The notes: a model not told the origin generated them from the sequence alone. A stretch of 64,000 nucleotides of DNA from Symsagittifera roscoffensis (GCF_963678635.1 NC_087068.1:29514318-29578317), one strand, 5' to 3'; shown: positions 37,815 through 49,840, counted from the first letter of the stretch. Numbers and translations are program-made.

Positions 37815-37884
37815 GGATTAATTATGACGTCTCTGAGGCAACTTCTCTGGCGAGAAATCTCACCGACCGAAACCCAATCAATCT
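37815..37884 (+). ncRNA. Candidate form-II SECIS element of GPX4
   Basis: Foldable by eye: lower stem GGATTAATT/AATCAATCT (8 of 9 paired counting one G-U), core ATGA at 37,824-37,827 opposite GA at 37,869-37,870, upper stem GTC/GAC plus TGAGG/TCTCA separated by a 2x2 mismatch, the AA at 37,840-37,841 in the apical bulge twelve bases after ATGA, and an apical mini-helix TTCTC-TGGC-GAGAA. These are the expected parts of a form-II selenocysteine insertion element. It recruits SBP2 and recodes UGA. Confidence 0.7.
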
Positions 37885-38136
37885 GTCATAGTTTCTTATT
37901 CGCAAGAATGCTCTTTGTTCTATTTCTAATACACGTGTATAGATTATAATTGAATTTTGTAAAGCTAATTGTTTTCAGCCGGTTTGAGTAGATGAGAAGT
38001 CATCTTGGTGCGTAATTTTTTCCTGAGAGTTTGTGCGATCCAAAGTTCCTAAATTGACAGTCCTTCGAAATATTTGCCTTTTCCAGTGATGATTTTACTT
38101 TTGAGTGCGGTAACTAAAAAGTTTGGACCAACAAGA

Positions 38137-39518
38137 ACAGCTCATGAAGTACGCACAGTGTGAGCGGTAGTTTCACGCACATTGATTAAAAACGAGCGCA
38201 ATGAGAATATTTTGAATTGAAAGCAATTATTATAGGTTTGAAACCAACCTCATCAGCTCATGAAATACGCACAGTGTGAGCGGTAATTTCACGCACATTG
38301 ATTAAAAACGAGCGCAATGAGAATATTTTGAATTGAAAGCAATTATTATAGGTTTGAAACCAACCTCATCAGCTCATGAAATACGCACAGTGTGAGCGGT
38401 AGTTTCACGCACATTGATTAAAAACGAGCGCAATGAGAATATTTTGAATTGAAAGCAATTATTATAGGTTTGAAACCAACCTCATCAGCTCATGAAATAC
38501 GCACAGTGTGAGCGGTAGTTTCACGCACATTGATTAAAAACGAGCGCAATGAGAATATTTTGAATTGAAAGCAATTATTATAGGTTTGAAACCAACCTCA
38601 TCAGCTCATGAAATACGCACAGTGTGAGCGGTAATTTCATGCACATTGATGAAAAAAGAGCGCAATGAGAATATTTTGAATTGAAAGCAATTATTATAGG
38701 TTTGAAACCAACCTCATCAGCTCATGAAATACGCACAGTGTGAGCGGTAGTTTCACGCACATTGATTAAAAACGAGCGCAATGAGAATATTTTGAATTGA
38801 AAGCAATTATTATAGGTTTGAAACCAACCTCATCAGCTCATGAAATACGCACAGTGTGAGCGGTAATTTCACGCACATTGATTAAAAACGAGCGCAATGA
38901 GAATATTTTGAATTGAAAGCAATTATTATAGGTTTGAAACCAACCTCATCAGCTCATGAAATACGCACAGTGTGAGCGGTAATTTCATGCACATTGATGA
39001 AAAAAGAGCGCAATGAGAATATTTTGAATTGAAAGCAATTATTATAGGTTTGAAACCAACCTCATCAGCTCATGAAATACGCACAGTGTGAGCGGTAGTT
39101 TCACGCACATTGATTAAAAACGAGCGCAATGAGAATATTTTGAATTGAAAGCAATTATTATAGGTTTGAAACCAACCTCATCAGCTCATGAAATACGCAC
39201 AGTGTGAGCGGTAATTTCACGCACATTGATTAAAAACGAGCGCAATGAGAATATTTTGAATTGAAAGCAATTATTATAGGTTTGAAACCAACCTCATCAG
39301 CTCATGAAATACGCACAGTGTGAGCGGTAGTTTCACGCACATTGATTAAAAACGAGCGCAATGAGAATATTTTGAATTGAAAGCAATTATTATAGGTTTG
39401 AAACCAACCTCATCAGCTCATGAAATACGCACAGTGTGAGCGGTAATTTCATGCACATTGATGAAAAAAGAGCGCAATGAGAATATTTTGAATTGAAAGC
39501 AATTACTATAAGTTTGAA
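38137..39518 (+). repeat. Minisatellite, 12 copies of a 116-bp unit
   Basis: The word TGAGCGGTA recurs at 38,161, 38,277, 38,393 and every 116 bases to 39,437. Three unit variants are distinguishable at the GTAG/GTAA-TTTCACG/TTTCATG and ATTAAAAACG/ATGAAAAAAG positions; in order they read A B A A C A B C A B A C. The first and last units are the most diverged at their outer edges. It lies about 250 bp after the GPX4 SECIS, possibly within or just after the 3'UTR. Confidence 0.97.
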
Positions 39519-42060
39519 AGATTGACAGTTAAGCGTGTCATGATAAACTGTCGAAGTTTTGATTCCTTGCGCCTTGTTTTTTATTCGAACTGCTCTATTG
39601 TTACACAGGCAACTTGCGAGCGTAGTGTTATACGATCAGATCATTTTTATGCAACGTTTTTGCCCGCTTTAACACGAAGTTTTTGAGCTCCGATAATTGA
39701 AAACGAGCTACTTTTTAACGTTTAGCTTATTCGTGTTTGAGAAGTGCAGATTAGCCGCTTTGTGTTATTCTTTCGAGGTTTTGATGCTGGCTTTGTTTTG
39801 ATCGTGTACGCGTAGCACAGATATTTTCTGGAAGAACCTCAAAATCCCTACCCGATATCCCAAAATCTAGAAAAATAAAAATAGTTCGAATTGAAATCAC
39901 CTGCCTTCGAATAATTTTAAGATTTTTATTTATTTTTGTTTCAGTTGTAGCGATAAAGCATCGAGAAGAAAGATTAGCGGCCACGCAAGTTCAATTGCTT
40001 ACTAAAAAAAAAAACAAAGTTTGAATGATTTTGCAACTCTACTGAGACTCTACTAAACTTAACAATTTAAAAAAATTAACAAAAATGTTTATCCTAGATA
40101 AATTACTATTAAATAGTTTTCTGTTTATCTACGGACTACTTCACGAAGTCGGGAGGAATTATGGCGCACGGTGTTTTGTTGCCTGTGAATATAGGTATTT
40201 CAGGAAAATTTGTAAGAGATCAAGTGTGGCAACATAACGTATCCGTTTTGGTTGTGATTCGTTTTCCAAAAAAAAAATCAAGTTTTTTTCCGTGTCGAGT
40301 TTTAGGACATTCAGACCAATTTTGAGCAAAATTGATCTGAGCATTGGTTAAGCTCACTTTAATTGTTCCTTGAGTTTTTAATAGCGCCGCTTTCCTTCCC
40401 ATACTTGCTAAAAACAAAGATGTGATAAAAATTGATAAATGTCGGATCATTTTGCAATACTTGCTCAGCAACTGGCTATCATCGTTAAGTGTGGAAGAAC
40501 TATGTGATGTCATTTTATATAGGTCGTGAGGGTTTTTTTGATCGCTTTTTTTTTTCAGGAGAGTCACATTTTGTTCACGCTCAAATATGATGTTTCGCCA
40601 ATTGACTTATGAGTTATTGTTATGTTCAGTTCATTTCCTTTGCTAAGGAAGGAAAATTCCACTATCAAACAGCGAATGCTTAAAGGTCACAAAAAGGTGA
40701 TCGGCCTTTTTTGGGTTTTAATTTTCAGAAGATCCGTGAAATGAAAAAAACTACCTATTGATCCAGTTTTCATTAAGAAGAAAAAAGTACCAATCATAGA
40801 CAATTCAAAGAACTATACATAATGTGATATATTTTGTATTTGAATTTTGAAAACTTTTTAATGAACTTTCAGTCGGTTTCTTTGAGTTCTTTTTACAGTT
40901 CCAACTTGTTGGCTATGTTTACAAGTAATTAGCAATGATAAATGCATTTGCATCATTATGTGCTTCTTGCTAAGCAAATGACCACTCTAATTAATTTTTA
41001 AGTACCATTTAGAAAGTATTCGGCGGCAAGCTGCTATCTAATCACTCTTGGAGCCGTTGCTATCTTGTTCAGGTTCGAGATTTTTCAAGTTAGTCGTCAA
41101 AATTACCTTTTTCTGCAATTTTGAGAACTGGCTGAAATATCTCAGGCGTGATTTTTGGGAAAGTTTCATGCTTGCTTAATGAGCAAGTTTTTTCGATTTT
41201 TTTTTACAGAAATTTTAAATCCTATGTAGTCCAAAATTGAAAACGCTGGGAAAGTTTGAAAATAGATTTTTTTCCGAAGAGTCACTTCCGAAGAGAGATC
41301 GTTTTATTTTGACTGTTAAGGTTACGTGTGTGGGATAGATGTGTCATATTTGAGTAATCGAAACTAATATTTACAACTGTTAGCATTAACCCTAGAGAAA
41401 ATTGTTTCGTGAAGTGTTTCCTCAAACTTTGGGTAAAGATTTCATGTTGTTAAAAAGTTGATTGTGTTGCGGATATAGAAAGATTTGTAAGATGTGATTG
41501 TTGTTTGACGAAAGAAATGGAGTGTGGTTTTTCACTTTAAGTCATTTTAATTTGAAAATAATTTTTTTTCTAAGTGGGGCTTAGTTACGCTAACCGAAAT
41601 CCATTGTGAAATTAGTGCGAATATAATTTAGGTTTGAAAATTTGGTAAACATAAAAAATGTCAATCCTAACGGTTTCTTGAAAATGATAAAATTATACGG
41701 TTAACATGAATCGGCTTGACTTTTGAGGAGCATGAGTTTGCTGATTGTACTATTGTAAATTATTTCGAATGCAGAATATGCTATAAATAAACTTCTTATT
41801 TATTTTTAATGAAGATTTCTGATTTTTTGAATGAGCTTCAGTAAATTTTGCTATAAGTTTTGTTCTCAAAATTTTGACTATCGTTTAAAATGCAGCTTTA
41901 CTAGCGAAATCATGATTTAAATATGTTTTGACATTCATGAGTTAAATCATCTGGGTACCTGATTTTAACCTATTTTTGTTCAGTGATTTTTGAATGGCTT
42001 GCTGTTCCGACTACTGCAAAGTGGGGAGGAGCTTTGTATTCGGCTGTTTTAGCTTTCGAT
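39519..42060. other. Intergenic, no gene seen
   Basis: AT-rich, with repeat-end words (GGCAACTTGCGAGCGTAGTG at 39,608) but no element that can be bounded. Confidence 0.4.
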
Positions 42061-42063
42061 TTA

Positions 42064-42432
42064 AGCAAAACGATTAAATTATCCTATTATAAGCCTGCTG
42101 GTTTGATGATAGACTAAAAATTACAAACAAGTCTTTCTAGACGCTGAGAAAACATTTTGAATGTCGTTCGAATTACGACTTAGGGACTTTATATCCTATA
42201 TCACGCGACCCGTTCCCATGACTTTGTGATACTTGAAGTGCTTGGGAAACAATATTTAAGTATCACAAAGTCACGGGAACGGGTCGAGTGATATAGGATA
42301 TAAAGTCCTTAAGTCGTAATTCGAACGACATTCAAAATGTTTTCTCAGCGTCTAGAAAGACTTGCTTGTAATTTTTAGTCTATCATCGAACCAGCAGGCT
42401 TATAATAGGATAATTTAATCGTTTTGCTTAAG
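42064..42432. repeat. Palindromic foldback element (~170-bp arms)
   Basis: The left arm from TTAAGCAAAACGATTAAATT to about GACTTTGTGATACTT (42,234) is matched by its reverse complement from AAGTATCACAAAGTCACGGG (42,259) to TTTAATCGTTTTGCTTAA (42,432), with a loop of about 25 bp and few mismatches. This is the architecture of a foldback transposon or a MITE with very long inverted ends. A partial extra copy of the right end follows at 42,452-42,500. Confidence 0.9.
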
Positions 42433-42434
42433 CC

Positions 42435-43625
42435 GTGAAAGTTTAGTGTTTCTTATAATAGGATAATTTCATCATTTTCCTTAAGCCGTGAAAGCGTAGT
42501 TTTTCTTTCTCCTATAGAATTATTTTTCAGTCTTTTTGAAGCCTTGGTGGAATAAAAAATTTTTTCAAAAATTCAATTGTATTATTAAAAAATCAAATTC
42601 TGATTTTGATTTAATTTCTGTTTTTTAAAGAACAAAGGAACCTAATATACTATTATTTTAGAATATCCTAAATTTTCTCACTTTCGTTTGGTAGTATCTC
42701 ATCAAACCACAGACAAAAAACTTGTTGTTTTAGTGTTTTTCATTATTGTGGTTAAATATTTTTAGGCTATTTGCACAACAACTGGCTATCCTTGTTTGTG
42801 ATTAGCTGTTTGTGCGATTAGCAAGCGTTATGAAATCGCATTGTACACTTTTTCAAGTTAACAACTTGTTTAACAAAATCATTTGAATCATTTCGGCATC
42901 TGACATAATCAATTACTTAATTTCAAATTTAACTACTGGCTACTAGTAGTAGTTGCTTTTAGTAAATGCTATATCCAGAATCCTGCCCAGTGTGTTTATG
43001 CTTATCACGCTTGCGATTATTACGATTGCAATTAGCAAGCGTTATCAAATTGCAATGTAGTCTTTTTTCGGTTAACAACTAGTTTAACGAAATCAGTCGA
43101 ATCAAATTTGAATTTTCATGAGATTGAGCATGTCAGCGGCATAACGAGCTCAATTTCATAAAAGTTCAAATTAAGCTAATGAGGTGGTGTTTGTTACTAC
43201 AGTGTACTTTCAGTGGGGACTGTATAAAGTTTTGTTTTTACAAAATCAGCTACTTCGGCTTAATTGGTGTCTGCTCAAAAATTGTCGGCCTTGTCTGCTT
43301 TCGTCAGTTTTGTTCAGTTTTTATTTTGAAATTCAAATGTCTTGCTTACAGTGTTTGTCTAGATTTCCTGTTTGATAAAAACCAGTATAATGAAAGTGTG
43401 TGGGATTGGGTTTTTTGACACGCTTTGGAAAATTTTATCCATTTTGCAAAAAAAAAGTTTTTTTTTCCCCAAAAATCTTTTACCAGTTTTCAATAAATGA
43501 GTATCCATTAAAAATTGTCTATATTTTTTGTGTGCTTGCATACTACCCTGGTCTCTTTTTGCTTTACCCCTTTGCCTACAGCCTTCGAATAATTCTGGGG
43601 GTGGGATAATTGACCGAAGTTTTTG
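42435..43625. repeat. Mixed repeat fragments, no gene
   Basis: Contains two versions of the GCGATTAGCAAGCGTTATGAAAT start word (about 42,818 and 43,022) followed by GTTAACAACTTG-like sequence, i.e. heads of the second SINE-like family, and TGTCTGCTTTCGTCAG-like tail words near 43,295. Confidence 0.45.
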
Positions 43626-43629
43626 ATTT

Positions 43630-44720
43630 TTTTTGTTTTCTCAAAAACTAACCTACCAAATCAGAGAATTTGGCTCCAATGAATAGAATGGAATCGAAAG
43701 ACTCCCTCCATGAGCGGCTGCGGCCAAACTTTTTTTTATATTTAAAGTTATGGCCCTCGGAAAAGTCATTGAAAAGGCCGTTTTTTCAATCTTCTTCAGT
43801 TTTTCTCGAACCCCCGAACCTGAGATTGTGGATTCAATGGAAATAGTGGGTAGTGCGAAGCTCACCTGAAGTAGTGGACACTCACATTTTTTCTACAAAA
43901 AGTTATCGTCGTCGAAATGTCAAATTTTGATTTTTTGAGCGTTTTTTCTAATATTTCTGAATTTTACCAAAAAATACGTCCCATATCTAGGATTTTGGGT
44001 TCAATCTAGAAAAAATGGGTTGTGTTTAGCTCTTTTTTAATTCGCGACTACGCCCCATTTTTTGACACAAAAAATTGTGGCCCTCGGAAAAGTCAAAATT
44101 CAGATTTTTTGACCGATTTTTAAACGTATTGACTTTACTCGAGAACTTCCCTGCCACTCCTGGGTTTTTGGGTTCAATCGAAGTATCAGGTTGGGTGAAT
44201 TGTTTTCTGCATAAGCTGCCACGGCCCTTTTTTAAACAAAAAGCTCCAATTCTCAGAAGTGTCAACATTCTGATTTTTTGACTGTTTTTTGGACTTATGT
44301 CTTCCTGCCTTGGTTTAATCGACACAACAGGTTGTTGGAAGCTTACTTTATAATTTGCTAGAAAAAAATATGGCCTTTAAACAAGTGAAAGTTTTGAAAG
44401 ACCATTTTGGAAGTGTTTCACTCTCCATTCGAAAAGGAAGGACTCTACTCAAAAATTACAGTGGCAATTCTCATTATAATTTTTTTCAATCAAGATACTC
44501 GATTTAGGGAATCTTCTTTACTTTACCGGCCGCGACCCGTTTTAAGCAAAAAAATTTACGGATTTTGGAAAGTCAAGTTGTTGAACTTCGATCGTTTTTT
44601 AGAAACTTTTTGAATTTTCTTTAAAACTACGCTATCAAATCAGAATGAAAAATTCCAGCGAAAGAAGGGGTTGCGCGAATTTTTCGCCGCAGAAGTGGTT
44701 ACTGGTTACTCCTTAATGTT
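43630..44720 (+). repeat. Degenerate ~170-bp tandem repeat array
   Basis: Five to six diverged units share GTGGCCCTCGGAAAAGTCA, GATTTTTTGACCG, and TTTTGGGTTCAATC words at roughly regular spacing. The last unit matches 29,765-30,180. Confidence 0.65.
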
Positions 44721-46530
44721 TTTTGTAAGTGAAAGGTTGATTTTGGACAAAAAATGCTCTTCTCATTTATTTTATTATAGAAACAACTAAGGTTTTGGGC
44801 AAAGTCCAAGTTTTAAAATTACACATTTCATCCCGCATCAGTAAGAAATTCAAAAAATATCAAACCCGATCCTCCAGCTTTAGCTGGATCCTAAGTGTCC
44901 TTCATCCAGACATACGAAAATTTTGGTTCACCTAGTTTTTCTTCAGCATTTATTTTTTTTTACTTGACCGAAATTTCGTTGGTTTTTAGATAATTGGGTG
45001 TCGTCTTAATCTGTTCTTATTAAGATTTTGTTTCCTAAATTTCCGTTGCTCTGTTTGAGTTTGGTTAGGCTCTGACACAATGTTTTGAATTCTAACAGTC
45101 AACCCCACAAGGCCCCTCTAAAGCTTTTTAATAAAATTAAACATGAAACGTATTTTTTTTTCAGATTTTGTTTTACTAGTCTAACGATTTTAACCTCATT
45201 CGAAATCCTCTTAGCGGCTTCTTGAGCCTCATGCTGTTTCCATCTCATTTTTGTTGCACCGCAATGCGTCTGAAGCACAGCTTCGCTTCTTTATATTTTT
45301 GAGTTTTTCCAGCGGAAAAAACCTCTCGACCCAGTTTTTCTTCATTTTGTTAGATGTATGAAAAAATTACTTTGTTAAAAATGCTCGTAATTAAGAAGGC
45401 TTTACGCGGTGAAACGTAATTAAATTCGATAGTTGATAAACTATAAAAGACTCTTTTAGGTTCATTCTTCAATGATAACCTGGTTCGAAATTCTCTTTGC
45501 TTCTTGAGCATCGTGTTTTATTCATCCTATAGTGTCGTTGCATGAAGTTGAGTTGATGAGTTTTTGCGCTTTTTTGATTTTTTTGATTAATCGTCTCAAT
45601 AATTTTAAAAACTGAAGTGCTTTACGCTATTTCGAGTTGGACGATGATCAAGCGAAACCAAGTGTCTTGTAATCGGAAACTAGACTTTGTTTTTCCCACT
45701 TTTCTTAACAAATCTTACCTGATGTTCTTACTTGCTTTATTATTGAATCTTAATAAATTCCATGTTTGTTCCCAATTGGCCTCAAGGTAACGTGGTCAGC
45801 TTTGTACATTAACGTCTTGAGTTTGAATCCCGGTCGAACACTATTTTTTTTCAGTATCTATGAATTTCAAGCTTTTTTCCGGTACAAATTGAATTGTCGG
45901 ACTTTCGTTTGTCTGCTCATGTTTTGTCGGCTTAGTTGACACATCACTAATTTGTCTTACGCTGTAAGCAATTTTCATTATTGTTGAAAATTTTGTTCGT
46001 TGTAGTTTCAGCGGGACTTAAAACTTTTTTTTACAAAATCAATATTTTTAGGCTCAACTGTTGTCTGCTCAAAAGTTGTCTGCTTGCGTCAGGTTCGTCA
46101 GTTTTGTTCCATTACCAATTAAATGTTCAAATGGTGTGCTGAGCATACATAAATTTTGTTAGACCTAGTTTTTTTCAAGATAATTCATGACTTATGTTCT
46201 TATGGACCTGTGTTTTTGCCAACTGAAAATTTTGATTACTTTAGACTATCGTCAGTCTGCTTTTGTCGGCTTAGTTCCCACTAAACGAAAATTTTTTCCA
46301 TTTCGGTTTTTAACCATTCCGTATGCTCATTGTAATGTTTGTCTTGGTGCAGCTAATTGCAAGTTGTTTTAAGATTGTTTTTTTGCAATGTTCACAATTT
46401 TTTTGACTTTATTTTCAATTTGTCGATACTTTTGCATCGCCTGTGTTTTTTTGAAAGCTGAATTATGATAGGAAGAACTTAACAATGATGCGGTCTTTGA
46501 ACTAATGTTTTTTGACACCTTGTACTGTCA
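44721..46530 (+). repeat. SINE-like fragments upstream of the B-box gene
   Basis: A third copy of the second SINE-like family lies at about 45,660-45,990, with A-box TGGCCTCAAGG (45,777-45,787), B-box AGTTTGAATCC (45,820-45,830) and the tail TTTGTCTGCTCATGTTTTG then TCGGCTTAGTTG. The rest is AT-rich without a gene. Confidence 0.55.
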
Positions 46531-46534
46531 GATT

Positions 46535-46551
46535 TTACTCTTTTTTTTCAG
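46535..46551 (+). promoter_or_regulatory. 3' splice acceptor just before the B-box gene ATG
   Basis: CTCTTTTTTTTCAG ends at 46,551, fourteen bases before the ATG at 46,566. It is a very strong acceptor and fits trans-splicing or a 5'UTR intron. Confidence 0.55.
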
Positions 46552-46565
46552 ATTGATTTTTAAGC

Positions 46566-48062
46566 ATGGCTGGCTCCGAAGAATTTGTGAGAACTGAATG
46601 TTGTACATGTTGTGAGACTTTTGACGCTGACGATATGTTCAAATGTTCAACTTGTATGGATAATGTGGATGGTGCAACTGCTGTAGAATTTCATTGCGAC
46701 GTATGCATTGTCTCTCATCTTAGAAAAGGTCATGAAGTTTTGGACCACAAATATCTCAAACCTGCTTTGTGCGGAGATCACAAGAATCTATGTTCTTTAT
46801 TTTGTTCAAACTGTGAGGAAGTTTTGTGCCTGAATTGTGTTTCGAAGCATTTAGGACATGGTATGATTCCATTGAAGGAAAAAGCAGCTGAATTAAGAAT
46901 TAAAGTGTTTGAGCTCATTTCTGAATTGGACCGCAATGAAAAGATAGTCAGAAAAACGAAGGAAAGACTTACTAAAGACGAGGAAAAGTACAACTCCGGT
47001 TTCGAAGATTTACTACAAAAAGTATCTGATCAATTTGACCAAATGAAACAAGAGGTGTTGGATCGAATCAAAAACGAACATGACAAATTCGTTAATGCAG
47101 GCAAGGAATCTGAGGATAATTTAGACCTGCTTCTGAAATGTGAAAGTGATTTGCGTGAATTACTGTCAAGGTCGATTGGTGATTTGATCATCGAATACCC
47201 AAAAGTGAAACAGGCAACCGCTGCAGTTGACCAGACACAAGCGAAGTTGAACGACGTTCTCATTGAAGAAAAAATGCACGCCATTGCCTCTGATACTTTG
47301 GAACCGTTTGCCCGAGAGTTCATAGTACAATTTTGGGAGCATTTGCAAATACCACTCATGAAAAACGCGTCAAAATGCATCATTCCGAATGTAGCAGATG
47401 GTCAGCTTAGCTTAATTGAAAGGTTGGAAAATCACTTTGCGTGGCTGCAGGTATCTCACAATCATTTCATAAACTACTACAGTGAACAAATGTTTTTGTC
47501 TATTCTAGCACGTGGAAGAGAAATACGTGTATATCAGTTAATTTTCGAAAAGCGCATGATGTTGACAGAAGATCTTCTGGCGACAAGGAGTCTTCTTGGG
47601 AAATTCGTTGCGGATGAGGAGGTTAAAAAATTGTTGGTTTTTCCTCAAGTCCAGAAACCTAATCAACATATTTTGATTTTGGCAGACCACCATGTTCTGA
47701 AATTTGACCCCTCAGTCTGGAAAATGTTCAGTTACACAAAATTCGAAGCATATGGTAAACCTGGTGTTTTTGTTTTTAAGGAAAGTGAACATAGAGTCAA
47801 GCACATCGACTGTGTTTCTGATCTCAATGATTTGAAGCAAGTAGTCAGTTTCGTCATTTGGTCTCTGGAAACTCAAAGTTTGACTTTAATGAGTTACGAT
47901 CAAGTTTTAGGTGTTGTGGGATTTAAATCTCGATTTGATGTTTTCTCGGTTCCGTATTTGGGGAACGAGCCTCAGTTCCTAGTTACGGCTTTTATACCTC
48001 TAGATAACATGAAGGATAAATTAAAAAGAAAAGAAGTTTTTGTGATCAAGGGTACACAGTAG
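46566..48062 (+). CDS. B-box zinc finger, coiled-coil protein (TRIM-like), intact copy
   Basis: A single-exon frame of 498 residues. Residues ~11-55 hold a first Cys/His cluster (CCTCCETF, KCSTCMDN, FHCDVC), residues ~68-105 a B-box2 pattern (LCGDHKNLC, FCSNCEEVLCLNCVSKHLGH), residues ~110-205 a Lys/Glu-rich coiled coil (KTKERLTKDEEKY, DQFDQMKQEVLDRIK). The C-terminal ~290 residues match no fold I recognise. No RING finger is visible, so E3 activity is uncertain; B-box/coiled-coil proteins often oligomerise. Compared with the two decayed copies downstream it lacks a 72-codon segment after YTKFE (about 47,745) with the frame preserved. A canonical AATAAA follows 85 bases after the stop. High identity to the two copies indicates recent tandem duplication. 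Confidence 0.85.
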   Translation: MAGSEEFVRTECCTCCETFDADDMFKCSTCMDNVDGATAVEFHCDVCIVSHLRKGHEVLDHKYLKPALCGDHKNLCSLFCSNCEEVLCLNCVSKHLGHGMIPLKEKAAELRIKVFELISELDRNEKIVRKTKERLTKDEEKYNSGFEDLLQKVSDQFDQMKQEVLDRIKNEHDKFVNAGKESEDNLDLLLKCESDLRELLSRSIGDLIIEYPKVKQATAAVDQTQAKLNDVLIEEKMHAIASDTLEPFAREFIVQFWEHLQIPLMKNASKCIIPNVADGQLSLIERLENHFAWLQVSHNHFINYYSEQMFLSILARGREIRVYQLIFEKRMMLTEDLLATRSLLGKFVADEEVKKLLVFPQVQKPNQHILILADHHVLKFDPSVWKMFSYTKFEAYGKPGVFVFKESEHRVKHIDCVSDLNDLKQVVSFVIWSLETQSLTLMSYDQVLGVVGFKSRFDVFSVPYLGNEPQFLVTAFIPLDNMKDKLKRKEVFVIKGTQ

Positions 48063-48146
48063 GAAACGCACGAGTTTCCAGAGAAGACACTCAATGTCTC
48101 TACATTTTGATTACTGCACTTGTTGTGCGATTAGAACAGTTTGAAT

Positions 48147-48152
48147 AATAAA
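48147..48152 (+). promoter_or_regulatory. AATAAA poly(A) signal of the B-box gene
   Basis: Located in TTGAATAATAAATTCATG after the stop at 48,062. The same 3' sequence and signal follow the third copy at 55,038-55,043. Confidence 0.75.
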
Positions 48153-48159
48153 TTCATGT

Positions 48160-49840
48160 CTTTGTTATTACAATTTTCTGCAATTCTCTTTGGAAGAAAT
48201 TATATCAATGCTCTGCTCAATTTGATTTTGTCGATATATCATCAATTGGTCATTTGTATTTTTATATGCATTCGGCCCACTCTGGATGAAATCAAATATA
48301 TATGTTTCATATCCACCATAAAACTTTATCAGTTAATCTATCCTCTGATGTGTCATTCCGTGTTCATTTATAGGTGAAATCTTTGATAAATTACTGGTTT
48401 GTTTCGGGTAGTTTTGGGTAATAAATCAAACTTCGTATGGGAATTTAGAATTTGAAACTTCTTTTTTGTGCTCGGTCAATTTTTAAGAGCGAAATAACGC
48501 ACTGATATAGATCTCATTTAGTTATGTTTTAAACAGAATTTTAACGAATGAAAAAAATTACACGTGCGATCAGCAAGCGTTATGGAATCGGAGCATACAT
48601 TTCTTTGTGGTGAACAGTTTTTCGGTCGATGTTAATAATCCCCCTGAATAAAAGACAAGTATAAGAAGAATAGCCGGTTGGTGTGCATGTACAAATATTC
48701 CGAGCATATGCCTTAAAACTGCAAAAACGGTGCTTTTTCTTATTTTAGTGTCGCTTTTTTGTCCATGGTGTGATCGGAGAACTACACATACCCGTAAAAA
48801 GTTAGTCAATTAAGCATAATCGTAAAAAGTTGGCCCCGACCTTAAGTGACCAACCGTAGATTGTCCTTTCCCAGAATGCATTAATTTTGAAAATTAATTC
48901 CGCTCAATTTAATCAATTGAAACATGCGCGCTAAAAATACTGCTGGAGGAAGATTTTTATTTCGAATTGCTATTTTGTCCTGTTAATAGCGTAGAGTTTC
49001 AGTCATATTTCGGTCTTGATTGATTTTTTTGTCTAATTAGATCAATTTATTTTACCCTATGTTAATTTCTGTAAAACCGATAATTTCCCCCCTTATAGTG
49101 CAATGCAACTTTTTTGCGACCCAAGTCGCTAACTAGTGTTAATTTGGTGGTACTTTTGAATCGGTAGGCTACATTAGCAGTATAATCTCAAGTACTTTGA
49201 CAAGCAATTAATATTTAGCTAACAAGATTGATGCTTTTTTGGTGCATTAATCGAGTAGAAAAAGCTATCTATTTCATTCAATAGTATAATGATTAAAGTC
49301 CCATTTCAGAATTTTTCCACCTCGAATTTTTTCGCGAGCTTTTCGAAACGTATAACTTTTTGTCAATTTGGTATGATATATTCTAATTTATTACATGCAC
49401 AGTTAGTGTGGTTGCCTGTAGTTTTTTACATTCCAAATTTTTACCTGCAAAGGTTATAGGTGATTCTAAATCTCCTGAATCTTTGCCGCTTTCTTGCTCG
49501 TTTAGGCGAGGCTGCAGCTTTGCCTCTGTTAAATCTGATGGCGTCCCTCATGATGGGGAGACCGAATGATGGAAACTTGTTTTTATAGTCATTTTTAGCC
49601 AATCAGAATTGTGTATTCAAAAATGTTTGAGAAATCGCGAAAATCGCAAAGAAATCGAATAAATCCAGGCCAATCTATTATCCATTATATATTTAAATGC
49701 GGGCTTCACTGTCTCGCCATGTTTAAGCTTTTTCAACGTATTAATTTTGCATGTTTACACTATATCGTATATTGCAATGGTTAAGAGTTTTTTTATGCAC
49801 GAATCATTTTAGTTAACGAGATAAGACGATTTTTGAGATT
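48160..49840. other. B-box gene 3' flank and intergenic, no gene seen
   Basis: The first ~200 bp are homologous to the flank of the third B-box copy (54,955-55,219). Beyond that it is AT-rich, with a GCGATCAGCAAGCGTTATGG repeat head at 48,565 and a GGCTGCAGCTTTGCCTCTGT repeat tail at 49,510. Confidence 0.5.

Noticed and set aside
38137-39518. Regular direct repeats that could suggest a CRISPR array
   Set aside because: The whole 116-bp unit is conserved with no unique spacers, and the context is animal DNA with introns; it is a minisatellite.
47030-47383. Minus-strand frames within the B-box gene and its copies
   Set aside because: They mirror the coding strand's conserved sequence, lack homology of their own and recur only because the gene is duplicated.
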